Positions 8,045-17,003 of a stretch of 64,000 nt of DNA are shown piece after piece; position 1 is the stretch's first letter, and the number at the start of each line of letters is the position of its first letter. Under the pieces are notes generated by a model. That model was given only the letters and a program-made list of their open reading frames with translations. It did no database searches and was not told where the DNA came from. Source of the stretch: JAICMB01 sp035295125 (GTDB taxonomy: Bacteria; Acidobacteriota; Terriglobia; Bryobacterales; Bryobacteraceae); the NCBI GenBank assembly GCA_035295125.1, contig DATGJP010000116.1, positions 1 through 64,000 of the forward strand, read 5' to 3'. Made by a program: the position numbers and the translations under genes.

Positions 8045-8770
8045 CTAAGACCCGGTGACCGGAGCCAGCTGCGTCGCTGGATACGTCCGTTTCTCGGCCA
8101 CGAAAGCCGACGGTGTGGTGACAGAGAGCGGCACAAATGTAATCAGCTTCGCAGACGACGTCCCCTGCAAATTGCGCAGCGGAGCGACCCACGTCTCGAC
8201 GCCGATCTCGATTCCCGCCTTCGACCGGACGCTGCCCTGCTCGGCAATGGGGCTCGGCTTCCCGACGACCTCTTCCATCCGCCACCCAAAAAGCCGCTCC
8301 GCAGCACGATTCCAGTAAACGATGTTTCCGTTTTCTATCGCGATCGTCGCCAGCGGTTGAGATTCGAGTACCGCTGCGCCGACACTGGGATCCACCGATC
8401 GTTCGAGACCCACCCAAGCCGCTCCAGGAGGCGCCTCGTTAGCCTCCACCAGCCGCAGGCGGAGCAGCGTGTTCTCGCGTTGCACCGCCGAAATCCTCAG
8501 AATCATTACGATCAATAGGCACAATGCGGCGATCAGTACGTCTCCCATGCCATCGAGATTCGCTACCCCGGGCATGAGTACCCAACCCGACTGTTTCAGC
8601 AGGCGTATTCCTTCCGCAACGCAGATGATCCCCATCAGCCCCGCCAGAAAACGGTCAGGACCCTCACGGCGCCGTCTGATTTGGAAGATACACCCCAGGA
8701 GTGCAGCCATGCACACGAGCACTGCCAACGCCGTCAGCGGGCTTTTGGCAAATACGTGCGATAGAAACAA
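8045..8770 (-). CDS. Membrane-bound PAS-domain protein without output domain
   Basis: A 241-residue protein. Three hydrophobic helices (about 11-30, 42-60, 76-97) are followed by a short coiled linker (VQRENTLLRLRLVEAN) and a PAS domain at about 130-225 (LATIAIENGNIVYWNRAAERLFGWRMEEVVGK). No kinase, GGDEF, receiver or DNA-binding domain follows, so it is a sensor module that must act through a partner, or a shortened histidine kinase. No partner is adjacent. Confidence 0.75.
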   Translation of the reverse strand: MFLSHVFAKSPLTALAVLVCMAALLGCIFQIRRRREGPDRFLAGLMGIICVAEGIRLLKQSGWVLMPGVANLDGMGDVLIAALCLLIVMILRISAVQRENTLLRLRLVEANEAPPGAAWVGLERSVDPSVGAAVLESQPLATIAIENGNIVYWNRAAERLFGWRMEEVVGKPSPIAEQGSVRSKAGIEIGVETWVAPLRNLQGTSSAKLITFVPLSVTTPSAFVAEKRTYPATQLAPVTGS

Positions 8771-8904
8771 GCAGGCTCCTTTCGACGCCTCAGCACAGGC
8801 GAATCTCCAAGATCGGATCGACGGTCCGCGCTCACCTTACTTATCGTCTGAGCTGTCCGCAGACTTTAATAGGTACCAAAGTTTGCCTGTCTCGGCAGAT
8901 TTGC

Positions 8905-9456
8905 TTAGGTAACTTTACCGAGCCCGCGAACCGCACCGAGAAGCGCCTCGATTGCGGCGTTATCGCCAAACGTCTCGCTGAGATGTGCAAAAACATCGAC
9001 GTTTCCGGGCGCGAACACGAAGCTCCCGCCCAACTGGAACGGGTCACGCCCCAGACGTAATTGCCGATGCCCGGCCGCCTTTGCACGCTTCCGGGCTTTG
9101 GCATTGTCCGAACGGAAAATGTGCAGGATGTTTCCGCTGCCAAGCCCGGCGGCACGATAGGAAAGGCGATCCTCGTCGACGAGTAGCGGGAACGTGATGC
9201 CGGTCTCCTCCCGGAAAAAACGCGCATAATTCCGATCGCCGAGGCCTATCGCGGCTAGCCTTGCCCCCGCCGCTTCAAGAGTGCACTGGTGTTCGCGCAA
9301 CTGCGCAACATGCTCGCGGCAGAAGATTCAACCGTAATGCCGCAGGAAAACAACTACCGCCGGGCTCCGTTCCCAGAGGGAACCCAGGCGTGTCGGCGCG
9401 CCATCGGCATCCGGCAACACAATGTCGCCGAGAGCCGCGCTGAGCGAACCGGTCAT
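8905..9456 (-). CDS. Peroxiredoxin-like protein with UGA at the redox cysteine (candidate selenoprotein)
   Basis: Reading through one in-frame TGA (9330-9328) gives a 183-residue protein of the AhpC/TSA antioxidant family related to SelL/PRXL2 redox proteins. It runs from ATG 9456 through a DIVLPDADG start, VVVFLRHYG-U-IFCREHVAQLRE, GITFPLLVDED, and QLGGSFVF to the end. Relatives have CxxC at this point; here codon 43 is TGA where the first Cys stands, giving U-I-F-C. No other disruption exists in the frame. A six-pair hairpin with loop AGTT lies 20-35 nt after the TGA. Without selenocysteine insertion only a 42-residue stub or an internal restart near 9300 would be made. It begins 14 nt after the upstream 507-residue gene. 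A nonsense mutation is the alternative. Confidence 0.7.
9293..9308 (-). promoter_or_regulatory. SECIS-like hairpin after the in-frame UGA
   Basis: On the minus strand TTGCGC (9308-9303) pairs with GCGCGA (9298-9293), including one U-G wobble, around the loop AGTT. The loop begins 25 nt after the UGA and has G at its second position. This fits the usual bacterial SECIS layout bound by SelB (loop about 16-37 nt downstream, G among the first two loop bases). Fit by eye only. Confidence 0.5.
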
Positions 9457-9470
9457 GAACTCAGTGTATG

Positions 9471-10994
9471 TCAGGCCGCGTGCGACGGCTCAACGTGCGC
9501 TTCCGGAAATCCTTCAAAGAGCTCGCGTAATTGTGGACCCATCGCGCCGCACAACCGCTCTTCGAGCAGTAGGTTCCGAATCTGCCGCGGAAGGATGCGC
9601 CAGGGTACCTGACCATGCGACGCCGCGATCTCGCCGTTGTGGTATGCCGCCGCTCGAAGACGGGGTTCGACATGTTCCGGTGTGCGCCGGGAGCGATCCG
9701 AGACCGCTTCCGTCAGCGCGAACAACGCGCGGCCCAGCGGAATCAGATCGTGGTGTTTCATGTCCTCGATCGGCTGCAGGTCCTTGCGACTGAAAGAGGC
9801 GGCGAGAGCATTGCCGAGCGCGGTCCACGCCATCTCCACCGCCGCCGGCTTGGCGCGTTGCAGGATCGGCTCGCCGTTCGGAGCAACGGTCGCAATCGGT
9901 AGTGTGCGCACAAACTCCAGGTGCAACCACGTGGACTTGGCGTCCTGCTCCCATTTCGCGATGCGCCATTCGCGGCCGAAGAATTCCATCGAGTCTTCGA
10001 AGCTGACCGGTCCGTCCCATGTGAAGCGCGCGTCCGGCCAGGGCAGTTTCACCCGCGCATGCTCACTCGAATAATCAATGCGGAGAATGTCGGTCGGACG
10101 ATAAACTACGATGCTCTGCGGTCCCGTCTTGAGCCGGTGGGCCTGCCACAACCGGCCATCCATCGTCACCAGCAGCGAAGTGATGCGGACTGCATCGGAC
10201 GCCAGGATCTTCATCGCCTCCAGCGGCGCGATGGGAACGTGCAACTCGTCATGCTCTCCCTGCATGAGGAAGGCGCGTTGCACCGCCTCGTTGTAATCCG
10301 CCGGAAGATACGTTCCCGGAGCCACGCTCAGCAGGAGCGCCGGAAGGGCATCCATCGCCGGGGCCTCGGTTCGCCCGAGCAAAAAAAGCACAACGTCGCG
10401 GAGAATCTCAATGTCACCCGGATAAACCTCGCGCGGAGATAAAAGACCTGGTTCGAGCATCTCCTCCAGCGTGGAGGTGGACAACCGCTGCCGAATGAGC
10501 AGGCGCTCCAAAGCCCGCGCAATCGCTACCGCGGGAATACCTTCTTCGAGGTCCGCTTCGTCTCGTTCGTCAACCAGCAGCCGCGCTACCTCCACCGGCA
10601 GCCATTCGTTCAACAGGCGGGCCAGGTAGGGTTTCAGCCTCTCGCGATCCAGCTTAATCCGGGGCGCCGATGTTGAATTGATGGACGCCCGCGTGTGCAC
10701 CTCTTTGCGCACGAAACCCTCACGTTGGATCCACTCACGAAGTTCAATCAGAACCAAATTCCCGCCGTTAATCGCGGCGCTCTGTCCCAGCAGGCGATCC
10801 AACTGCTCCCATTCCGCACGATCATAGTGCTGAGCGTAAACGGTTTTTAGCCAGTAAAAAGCCAGCGTCTGCATCGTCTCTGGATACAGGCGTTGCCGCA
10901 TCCGCCTTACCAGACAATCAAAATCCGAGCGGACGCGGGATGCGTGCGCCCCCCGGTGAGAAAAACGAATGAAACTAACTGCCGATGCGCTCAT
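9471..10994 (-). CDS. Large soluble protein of unknown function
   Basis: A 507-residue protein with no signal peptide or membrane helix and no domain that I recognise. It is rich in Leu, Arg and Glu, with helical stretches around 45-65, 115-170 and 180-220, then a more beta-like middle (VRITSLLVTMDGRLWQAHRL...). It has no obvious nucleotide-binding or metal-binding motif. ATG 10994 lacks a clear ribosome site; an ATG at 10901 (MRQRLYPETM) is possible. The candidate selenoprotein starts 14 nt after its stop, so the two are probably co-transcribed. Confidence 0.65.
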   Translation of the reverse strand: MSASAVSFIRFSHRGAHASRVRSDFDCLVRRMRQRLYPETMQTLAFYWLKTVYAQHYDRAEWEQLDRLLGQSAAINGGNLVLIELREWIQREGFVRKEVHTRASINSTSAPRIKLDRERLKPYLARLLNEWLPVEVARLLVDERDEADLEEGIPAVAIARALERLLIRQRLSTSTLEEMLEPGLLSPREVYPGDIEILRDVVLFLLGRTEAPAMDALPALLLSVAPGTYLPADYNEAVQRAFLMQGEHDELHVPIAPLEAMKILASDAVRITSLLVTMDGRLWQAHRLKTGPQSIVVYRPTDILRIDYSSEHARVKLPWPDARFTWDGPVSFEDSMEFFGREWRIAKWEQDAKSTWLHLEFVRTLPIATVAPNGEPILQRAKPAAVEMAWTALGNALAASFSRKDLQPIEDMKHHDLIPLGRALFALTEAVSDRSRRTPEHVEPRLRAAAYHNGEIAASHGQVPWRILPRQIRNLLLEERLCGAMGPQLRELFEGFPEAHVEPSHAA

Positions 10995-11531
10995 ACGACT
11001 GCAAAACCCACTACTCGATTTGACGACTTTAGGGGGGTGAACGTTGCGCGGTAGTTAGTACCTGGCGTTACAATACCGCCTCTCCGCGTGGGGAGACTGT
11101 GGAAAGTGAAGCAGAACCGCCTGCGCCAGCAAGCTGCATAGCCGCAACCCAATGGTGGCGCAGGCCGTTTCGCCTGTGAATCCTTCCACAATGTCAGAAT
11201 ATTCGCGAGGCGCGAAGAATCTAAAGCAACGAACGGTAGCGCTCGGGAAAAGTGGGTCAACCGCAACCGCCTGCCTCACCCTGTCACAGCTCGGCGGGTT
11301 TGAAACCCGCCTTCACACTTCGAGTGCCTTGACAAGCACCCGTAACAAACCGGTGCGCAGGGATGTAATCCATGTCCCATCGCGGAAAGCTAAGCGACAT
11401 TGGACAACACCCTCGTCAACTTGTAGCCGCTCGCTGACTGCAATAAAATCCCAATCGCCGCTCCCGGGAATCCGCGCCCCATCCCAAAACGGAGTGCCGC
11501 GATTCGCTTATAATGACCTGCATCGCAAAAC
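10995..11531. other. Intergenic region with repeat units
   Basis: No gene is seen. It carries degenerate units of the dispersed repeat family: near 11112-11130 (CAGAACCGCCTGCGCC), 11153-11195 (GGCGCAGGCCGTTTCGCC, ending in CCTTCCACAATG) and 11293-11311 (GGCGGGTTTGAAACCCGCC). The right end contains the presumed promoter of the sigma-factor gene. Confidence 0.6.
11509..11514 (+). promoter_or_regulatory. Possible -10 element of the ECF sigma gene
   Basis: TATAAT, 17 bases before the ATG of the sigma-factor gene. No good -35 hexamer stands at the usual distance, so transcript start and leader would be very short or the match is fortuitous. Confidence 0.3.
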
Positions 11532-12113
11532 ATGGACCAACAGCCCATTACCGGCATGCTTCAGCGGTTCGCGGACGGAGACAAGCAGGCGCTCGACCAG
11601 CTTATGCCGCTCGTCTATGCTGAGCTACAACGCCTGGCCAGCGGCTATCTGCGTGGTGAGCGCCCGGGACATACTCTGCAGCCGACTGCGCTCGTTCATG
11701 AAGCCTACGCCCGGCTGCTGAAGCAGGAGCAACCCGACTACCGGAACCGTGCGCACTTCCTCGGAACCGCCGCTCAATTGATGCGCCAGATTCTGATCGA
11801 TCACGCTCGCACCAGGAACGCTGCTAAACGCGGCGGAGGAAGTCTTCGCCTCCATCTGGACGGCCAGAAGATTGCGATCGAGCGAGCTCCCTTTCTGCTG
11901 GCTGTGGATGATGCTTTAACCGCCCTCGCGCGGAAGGATCCTTTGAAGGCACGACTGGTGGAAATGCGGTTCTTTGGCGGATTAACGGCAGAGGAGTCCG
12001 CCGAAGCCATCGGGAAGCCTGTCACGGAGGTACGCCGCGACTTGCGGGTCGCGTTGGCATGGCTACAACGGGAACTCGATCGCGCCGAGACTGTTAAGGG
12101 GGCCGGAGCATGA
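11532..12113 (+). CDS. ECF-type RNA polymerase sigma factor
   Basis: A 193-residue sigma factor of the acidobacterial/planctomycete ECF group (Sigma70_ECF). Region 2 is seen as YAELQRLASGYLRGERPGHTLQPTALVHEAYARLL, with the characteristic FLGTAAQLMRQILIDHAR continuation. Region 4 is at about 130-185 (LVEMRFFGGLTAEESAEAIGKPVTEVRRDLRVALAWL). These factors typically sit directly before a Ser/Thr kinase, as here (60 nt gap), and are thought to be controlled by phosphorylation instead of an anti-sigma factor. No anti-sigma gene is present. Confidence 0.9.
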   Translation: MDQQPITGMLQRFADGDKQALDQLMPLVYAELQRLASGYLRGERPGHTLQPTALVHEAYARLLKQEQPDYRNRAHFLGTAAQLMRQILIDHARTRNAAKRGGGSLRLHLDGQKIAIERAPFLLAVDDALTALARKDPLKARLVEMRFFGGLTAEESAEAIGKPVTEVRRDLRVALAWLQRELDRAETVKGAGA

Positions 12114-12173
12114 AGCGACTCGAAAAACCCTCGTCCGGATTCCGCCTTATAGATTGACACCGGTTGCGACTCG

Positions 12174-15050
12174 TTGACCTCGAACAACAACACCACTGAG
12201 CATTGGGATCGCGTTCAGGAGATCTTTCTGGCCGCCGCGGATCTTCCCGCCGGACACATCGCCGCCTACTTGCACCAGGTGTGCGGAGAGGACGACGCAC
12301 TACGGCGTGAGGTTGAGTCGCTCCTCAGAGCCGATGGGGTGATGGAGGCCCGTCTTGCCGGGGCAATTGAAGCGGAGGCAGGCGCGCTGTGTGAGACGCC
12401 TGCGGCACCCGCTCCTGAGGTCGGCGGATACCGCGTCCTCCGGGAAATTGGACGCGGGGGAATGGGCGCGGTCTACCTGGCGGAGAGGGACGACGGGCAC
12501 TTCCAAAAGCGCGTGGCCATCAAGGTGGTCAAGCGCGGCATGGATAGCGACGACGTGCTTGGACGCTTTCGTCACGAGCGCCAGATCCTCGCGAACCTGG
12601 ATCATCCGTACATTGCGCGGCTCATTGATGGAGGAACGACCGTCGACGGGAGACCATTCTTCGTAATGGATTACGTGGAGGGCCAGCCCATCGATGTATA
12701 TTGCCGGGAGCGTGGCCTGAGCGTCGAAGCCCGGTTGCGGCTGTTCCTGTTGGTTTGCGAAGCCGTCGCATACGCCCACCGGGGGCTCGTAGTACATCGC
12801 GATCTCAAGCCAGGCAACGTTTTGGTCACCTCCGACGGCATTCCAAAACTCCTCGACTTCGGTGTCGCGAAATTGTTGACGCCGGATTCCAGCAGCTCAT
12901 TGACCATAACTGCTTCTCCGGTCCGTCCACTCACGCCGGAATACGCCAGCCCCGAACAATGGAGGGGCTTGCCGGTGACGACCGCCATCGACGTCTTCGC
13001 CCTGGGTGCGGTGCTATACGAGTTGCTCACCGGCGTTCGGGCGCGCAGATTCGGGAATTCCACGCCGCAGGACATGGAGAGTGTCGTTTGCGACACCGAG
13101 GCGCCGCGCCCCAGCCAGGCTGCAGCAGAAGCAGCTCTCGGGCGTCAACTCGCGGGCGATCTCGACAACATTGTGGCCATGGCGATGCATCGCGACCCGT
13201 CGCGGCGATATCAATCCGTGGACCAGATGGCCGATGACATTCGCCGCCACCTCAGCGGCCGTCCGGTTCTGGCGCGGCAGGATTCACTCGCCTATCGCGC
13301 CGGACGGTATATTCGCCGCCACCGTCTCGCCCTTTCCGCGGCGGCAGTGGTGTTTACCAGTCTTCTCGCCGGGGTCACGATCGCATTATCCGAGGCGCGG
13401 CAGGCTGACGCCGCCCGGCATATTGCCGAGGCGCAAAAAGAGACCGCCGACCGCGAGCAGGCGCGCGCGGATCAGCAAGCCCAAGTGGCCCGAATCGCCC
13501 AGGAGCGTTCCGAGCGCCGCCTCGCACAGATGGTCGAATTGGCCGACCGCTCCCTCTATGACGTACACACCGCCATCGAGCGGCTGCCGGGTTCCACGGA
13601 CGCTCGCCGCCGGATCGTGGCTACCACCCTGCAATTCCTGGAGAATCTTTCGAAGGATGCGGACCCCGATGACCGGCTGCGCGAGGTATTGAGCGCCGCC
13701 TATTTCAAAGTCGCCGACGTGCAGGGCTACCCCCTGCATCCGAATCTGGGGGACAACGAGGGAGCTCTGGCGAACTACAGGAAGTCCATCGATCTCATCA
13801 ATGCTCTTCTGCGAAAGCAGCCCAACAACCCCCGCTACCTGCTGCAAAGAGTCGATGCCGAGGTGCGAACGGCGGCAATTCTCTGGCACATCGAGGAGCG
13901 GCCTCGAGCGCTACAAATCCTACAGGCGGCGCTGCCGGAAGCGCGAAGCCTCGCCCGCTCACAGCCCGCGGACAAAGACTGCAGGGATGCGGAAATCTCT
14001 GTGATTAGCGAGATGGCCGCCGCCTACAAAGCCAACGACAATACTGCTTCGCTGCAGTGTGAGCGCCAGGCGATCGTTCTGCTTTCGCGAATGATGAAGG
14101 ATTTCCCGGGCAGCCGCGATGTGAAGCTCGATCTGGCCTCGGCATACAGTCAGTTAGGACAACTCTTGCATCGAACCGCCAGCTCGGACGAGGTGGTTGG
14201 CTATTATCGGCGTTCCATCGCCCTTCGCGAGGAAATGGTCGCGGCGACTCCCACCGACGCGGTGGCGCGGCGTGGACTGATGATCAGTTACGCCAACCTG
14301 GGGAGCATTCTGGATAGCCCTTATGTTCCATCCAGAGGCGACGCAACAGGCGCCCGCGAATACTTCGGGAAGGCGGTTTCGATTGCGAGAGAACTGGCGC
14401 AAGCGGATCCCAGCGATCGGTTGGCGCAATACGACCTGGCAAATGCGCTGGCGCGGCAGGCGATGATCGACCCTCCACCTGACGAGCGCGCCAACTCCTT
14501 GGCGTCGCTTCGCCAGGCGCAAAACATCTTCGAGGAACTGCTGGCTGCGGATCCTAAATCATCGCAGACGGCGAAGGCTCTGACTCTCACCGGTGAATAC
14601 GCGGGGCATAGGCTTCGCGATCTGGGTCGGCGCCAGGAAGCTCTGGCGGAATACCGCAAGTCCTTGTCGCTGGCGCAGAAGTTCCTGGCTGCCAATCCTC
14701 AGGATCTCGCGTTTGTGGCGCAGACCGTCGCCGATGAAAAGGCTATCGGATTCACACTGGCATTGGAAGGTGACTGTCCCGGGGCAATTGACTATGCTCA
14801 GCGGGCGATCACGCTTGCGGAGCAGCACAGCGCCGAAAACGACGCGGCCGACGGCTATCTAAACCTGGCGTTGGCGCATCAATTGTTCGGGGAGTGCAAC
14901 GAAACACAAGCTGCGGTGACGCGCGCGCTCGCGATATGGGATCGGGTGACAGCGGCCGGGCGCCAGATAACGAATCCTCGTTCGTATGAGCATGCTAAAC
15001 GTCTGCTGGGATCTTGTGTGCAGGGAGTAACTACGCCGCTGGATCGTTAG
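12174..15050 (+). CDS. Transmembrane Ser/Thr protein kinase with TPR region
   Basis: A 958-residue PknB-type kinase. The kinase domain spans about 85-350 with intact motifs: IGRGGMGAVYLA loop, AIKVVK lysine, HRDLKPGNVL catalytic loop, DFGVAKLL and PEYASPEQW. One membrane helix follows at about 385-405 (LALSAAAVVFTSLLAGVTIAL), then a coiled stretch (ADREQARADQQAQVARIAQERSERR) interrupted after 20 residues by basic turns. About 500 residues of degenerate TPR helices follow (for example ALAEYRKSLSLAQKFLAANP). The start is TTG 12174; an in-frame TAG upstream excludes longer forms. It is paired with the preceding ECF sigma factor, its likely substrate or regulator partner. Confidence 0.9.
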   Translation: MTSNNNTTEHWDRVQEIFLAAADLPAGHIAAYLHQVCGEDDALRREVESLLRADGVMEARLAGAIEAEAGALCETPAAPAPEVGGYRVLREIGRGGMGAVYLAERDDGHFQKRVAIKVVKRGMDSDDVLGRFRHERQILANLDHPYIARLIDGGTTVDGRPFFVMDYVEGQPIDVYCRERGLSVEARLRLFLLVCEAVAYAHRGLVVHRDLKPGNVLVTSDGIPKLLDFGVAKLLTPDSSSSLTITASPVRPLTPEYASPEQWRGLPVTTAIDVFALGAVLYELLTGVRARRFGNSTPQDMESVVCDTEAPRPSQAAAEAALGRQLAGDLDNIVAMAMHRDPSRRYQSVDQMADDIRRHLSGRPVLARQDSLAYRAGRYIRRHRLALSAAAVVFTSLLAGVTIALSEARQADAARHIAEAQKETADREQARADQQAQVARIAQERSERRLAQMVELADRSLYDVHTAIERLPGSTDARRRIVATTLQFLENLSKDADPDDRLREVLSAAYFKVADVQGYPLHPNLGDNEGALANYRKSIDLINALLRKQPNNPRYLLQRVDAEVRTAAILWHIEERPRALQILQAALPEARSLARSQPADKDCRDAEISVISEMAAAYKANDNTASLQCERQAIVLLSRMMKDFPGSRDVKLDLASAYSQLGQLLHRTASSDEVVGYYRRSIALREEMVAATPTDAVARRGLMISYANLGSILDSPYVPSRGDATGAREYFGKAVSIARELAQADPSDRLAQYDLANALARQAMIDPPPDERANSLASLRQAQNIFEELLAADPKSSQTAKALTLTGEYAGHRLRDLGRRQEALAEYRKSLSLAQKFLAANPQDLAFVAQTVADEKAIGFTLALEGDCPGAIDYAQRAITLAEQHSAENDAADGYLNLALAHQLFGECNETQAAVTRALAIWDRVTAAGRQITNPRSYEHAKRLLGSCVQGVTTPLDR

Positions 15051-15127
15051 TCCTGGCTCACATCGCGGAGGCCGGCTCATCCTGATTTCGACAGAGTGCC
15101 AGCCCCCGACTGCATGAAAGCGTAGGC

Positions 15128-15457
15128 TTAGGCTTGTTGGTTGTGGTTTTGCGTGAGCGAGCCGGACTTCACCTTGCTCCGCACGGCCATGCCCTGTTCG
15201 TTGTGGTTATTGTTGAGCGAGCCGGCTTTCAGTGTGCTGCGTACCTTCAGGCCCTGCTGGTTGTGGTTGGCGTTGAGTACGCCGGCCTTTACCCGGCTGC
15301 GCACTGCCATTCCTTGCTGATTGTGATTGCTGACCAGCGCCCCCGCTTTCATCTGGCTCCTCAAGGGTACTCCTTGCTGGTTGTGGTTGAAAGTTACCGA
15401 CCCGGCTCTTAGCTGACTCCGGACTGTCATCCCTTGCTGCACGCGATTTGTCTTCAT
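15128..15457 (-). CDS. Small protein of five 20-residue NHNQQG repeats
   Basis: A 109-residue basic protein that is almost entirely repeat. After MKTNRVQQG come five units of exactly 20 residues, each of the form x-x-(V/L)-R-S-x-(L/M/V)-(K/R)-(A/S)-G-x-(L/V)-x-x-N-H-N-(Q/E)-Q-(G/A). The last ends in NHNQQA. The 60-bp period is visible in the DNA but codons have drifted, so the protein pattern is under selection. There is no signal peptide, membrane segment or leader/double-Gly motif. ATG 15457 has AGGAGA 6 nt upstream, which rules out the in-frame start at 15499. I recall short proteins with VK(T/S)xVKAGxLxxNHNQ units in other bacteria, without known function. It stands alone. Confidence 0.75.
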   Translation of the reverse strand: MKTNRVQQGMTVRSQLRAGSVTFNHNQQGVPLRSQMKAGALVSNHNQQGMAVRSRVKAGVLNANHNQQGLKVRSTLKAGSLNNNHNEQGMAVRSKVKSGSLTQNHNQQA

Positions 15458-15686
15458 TTGTTTCTCCTGTTGGATATTCAGCGGCCATGTTCCGCTCAAT
15501 GGCTAAAGCGGAAAACACCGGAGCGATTTTTCGATGATCGCGAGATTTTTTTCAACCGCCAGCCGGGGCTGACAGCACGCAGCGAAGCAACTCATTCGGA
15601 ATTGGCAGCATCGAAACTCAACCGCGACCGTAAGGGAGCGGCCGCGACATTTCCCAGTCTCGCGAGGGAGTGGTCAGGCTAAGTAC

Positions 15687-16991
15687 TTAGACAACAAGCT
15701 TCCAGGGTTTGCGATACTCCCGCGTCAGAAACTTTCGCGGCTCGCTTTGTACCGTGGTCCACTTCTGTTCGTCCCAATCGAGCTTGATCTTGCTGCGCAG
15801 CGCCACGTTCCCGAGCAGGCATGTGCTTGTCGAGCGCTGGCATTTCTCGATGTCGCTGATCGGAGTCTGCCGCGTGCGGACGCACTCCAGAAAGTTCGCC
15901 CAGTGGTTCAGATTCCCGCTGTCGGTCGACTTTTCCTCAGCTTCCGCCATCAGGGGCTCTTTGTCCCGCATCTCCGGAACAATCTTGTAGCCGCCCCGAT
16001 CGAGGAACATCGTTCCCTTGTTGCCGCAGAACAGAATCCCGCCGCCTTTGCCGAACATCGACTGCCCGTTGCCGGACCGGCGCTCGTAGGTCGCAATGAA
16101 ACCGCTCGGATACGTGTAGGTGACCTGCAGCGTGTCCGGCGTTTCCGTGTTGTCCTTTACGTACAGCTTCCCGCCTAGCGCCGTGATCTCGCTCGGGACC
16201 TCTTCTTTGAACGCCATCTGTACAATGTCGAGCCAGTGCACGCCCCAGTCCGTCATCATGCCGCCGGCATAATCCCAAAACCATCGAAAATTCGAGAAAT
16301 ATTTGTCCTGGGGGTCAACACCAAAACGGTTCTCGTTGAAGGCTCGCTTCGGCGCGGGACCGAGCCACATGTCCCAATCCAGCCCCGAGGGCGGTTCGCT
16401 GTCGGCAGGATTGCCCCAACCCACCGGATCGCCATTGCCGTAATTCCAGGTGCGCACGAAGGTAATGTCGCCGAGCGCGCCGCTCCGCACGATCTCCACG
16501 GCTTTCTGGAAATGCTTCGCCGACCGCTGCATCGTGCCCGCCTGCACCACGCGCTTGTACTTGCGCGCCGCCTGCACCATCTTGACGCCTTCGTCCACCA
16601 CCGTGCAGATGGGCTTTTCGACATACACGTCCTTCCCGGCCTTGCACGCCTCCACCGTCATGTACGCGTGCCAGTGATCCGGCGTGGAGATGCACACGAC
16701 ATCCACATGCGGCAGCGCCAGCACCTCTCGAAAATCGCGATACGGCTTCGCCTGGTCCTTGCTGTCGCGCACCGCCCAGTCCAGATTGCGCTGGTACACG
16801 TCGCAGACCGCTACCGGAGCAAGATTGTCCTGCCGCATCGCGAAGTGCAGGTTCGAGCGTCCCATCTTGCCCATGCCGATAAATGCGGCGTTGATCTTGT
16901 CGTTGGCGCCTTTGATTTTTCCGGTGAAAAGATTGGTGGTCAGCGCGGCGGCGCCCACCGCTTTGAAGAAATCTCTGCGGTCCGATTGCAT
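15687..16991 (-). CDS. Tat-exported Gfo/Idh/MocA-family oxidoreductase
   Basis: A 434-residue protein. The twin-arginine leader SDRRDFFKAVGAAALTT indicates export of a folded, cofactor-loaded enzyme. The NAD(P)-binding Rossmann start is INAAFIGMGKMGRSN. EKPICTVVDEG supplies the family's conserved EKP lysine. The C-terminal half has WFWDYAGGMMTDWGVHWLDIV, typical of the large periplasmic Gfo/Idh/MocA enzymes that act on sugars or polyols. Substrate is unknown. It is 12 nt downstream of leuS on the same strand and may be read through from it. Confidence 0.88.
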   Translation of the reverse strand: MQSDRRDFFKAVGAAALTTNLFTGKIKGANDKINAAFIGMGKMGRSNLHFAMRQDNLAPVAVCDVYQRNLDWAVRDSKDQAKPYRDFREVLALPHVDVVCISTPDHWHAYMTVEACKAGKDVYVEKPICTVVDEGVKMVQAARKYKRVVQAGTMQRSAKHFQKAVEIVRSGALGDITFVRTWNYGNGDPVGWGNPADSEPPSGLDWDMWLGPAPKRAFNENRFGVDPQDKYFSNFRWFWDYAGGMMTDWGVHWLDIVQMAFKEEVPSEITALGGKLYVKDNTETPDTLQVTYTYPSGFIATYERRSGNGQSMFGKGGGILFCGNKGTMFLDRGGYKIVPEMRDKEPLMAEAEEKSTDSGNLNHWANFLECVRTRQTPISDIEKCQRSTSTCLLGNVALRSKIKLDWDEQKWTTVQSEPRKFLTREYRKPWKLVV

Positions 16992-17003
16992 ACTCTCAAG
17001 ATC

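Noticed and set aside
9471..9793. Plus-strand frames crossing the start of the candidate selenoprotein
   Set aside because: Antisense of the 507-residue gene and of the conserved peroxiredoxin N-terminus.
12355..13692. Several open frames overlapping the first Ser/Thr kinase gene
   Set aside because: Alternative-frame readings of the kinase coding sequence, without ribosome sites or protein-like composition.
15134..15440. Regular 60-bp period resembling a CRISPR or tandem array
   Set aside because: The period encodes 20-residue protein repeats in one open frame with a ribosome site, and the units are contiguous and diverged, without spacers.
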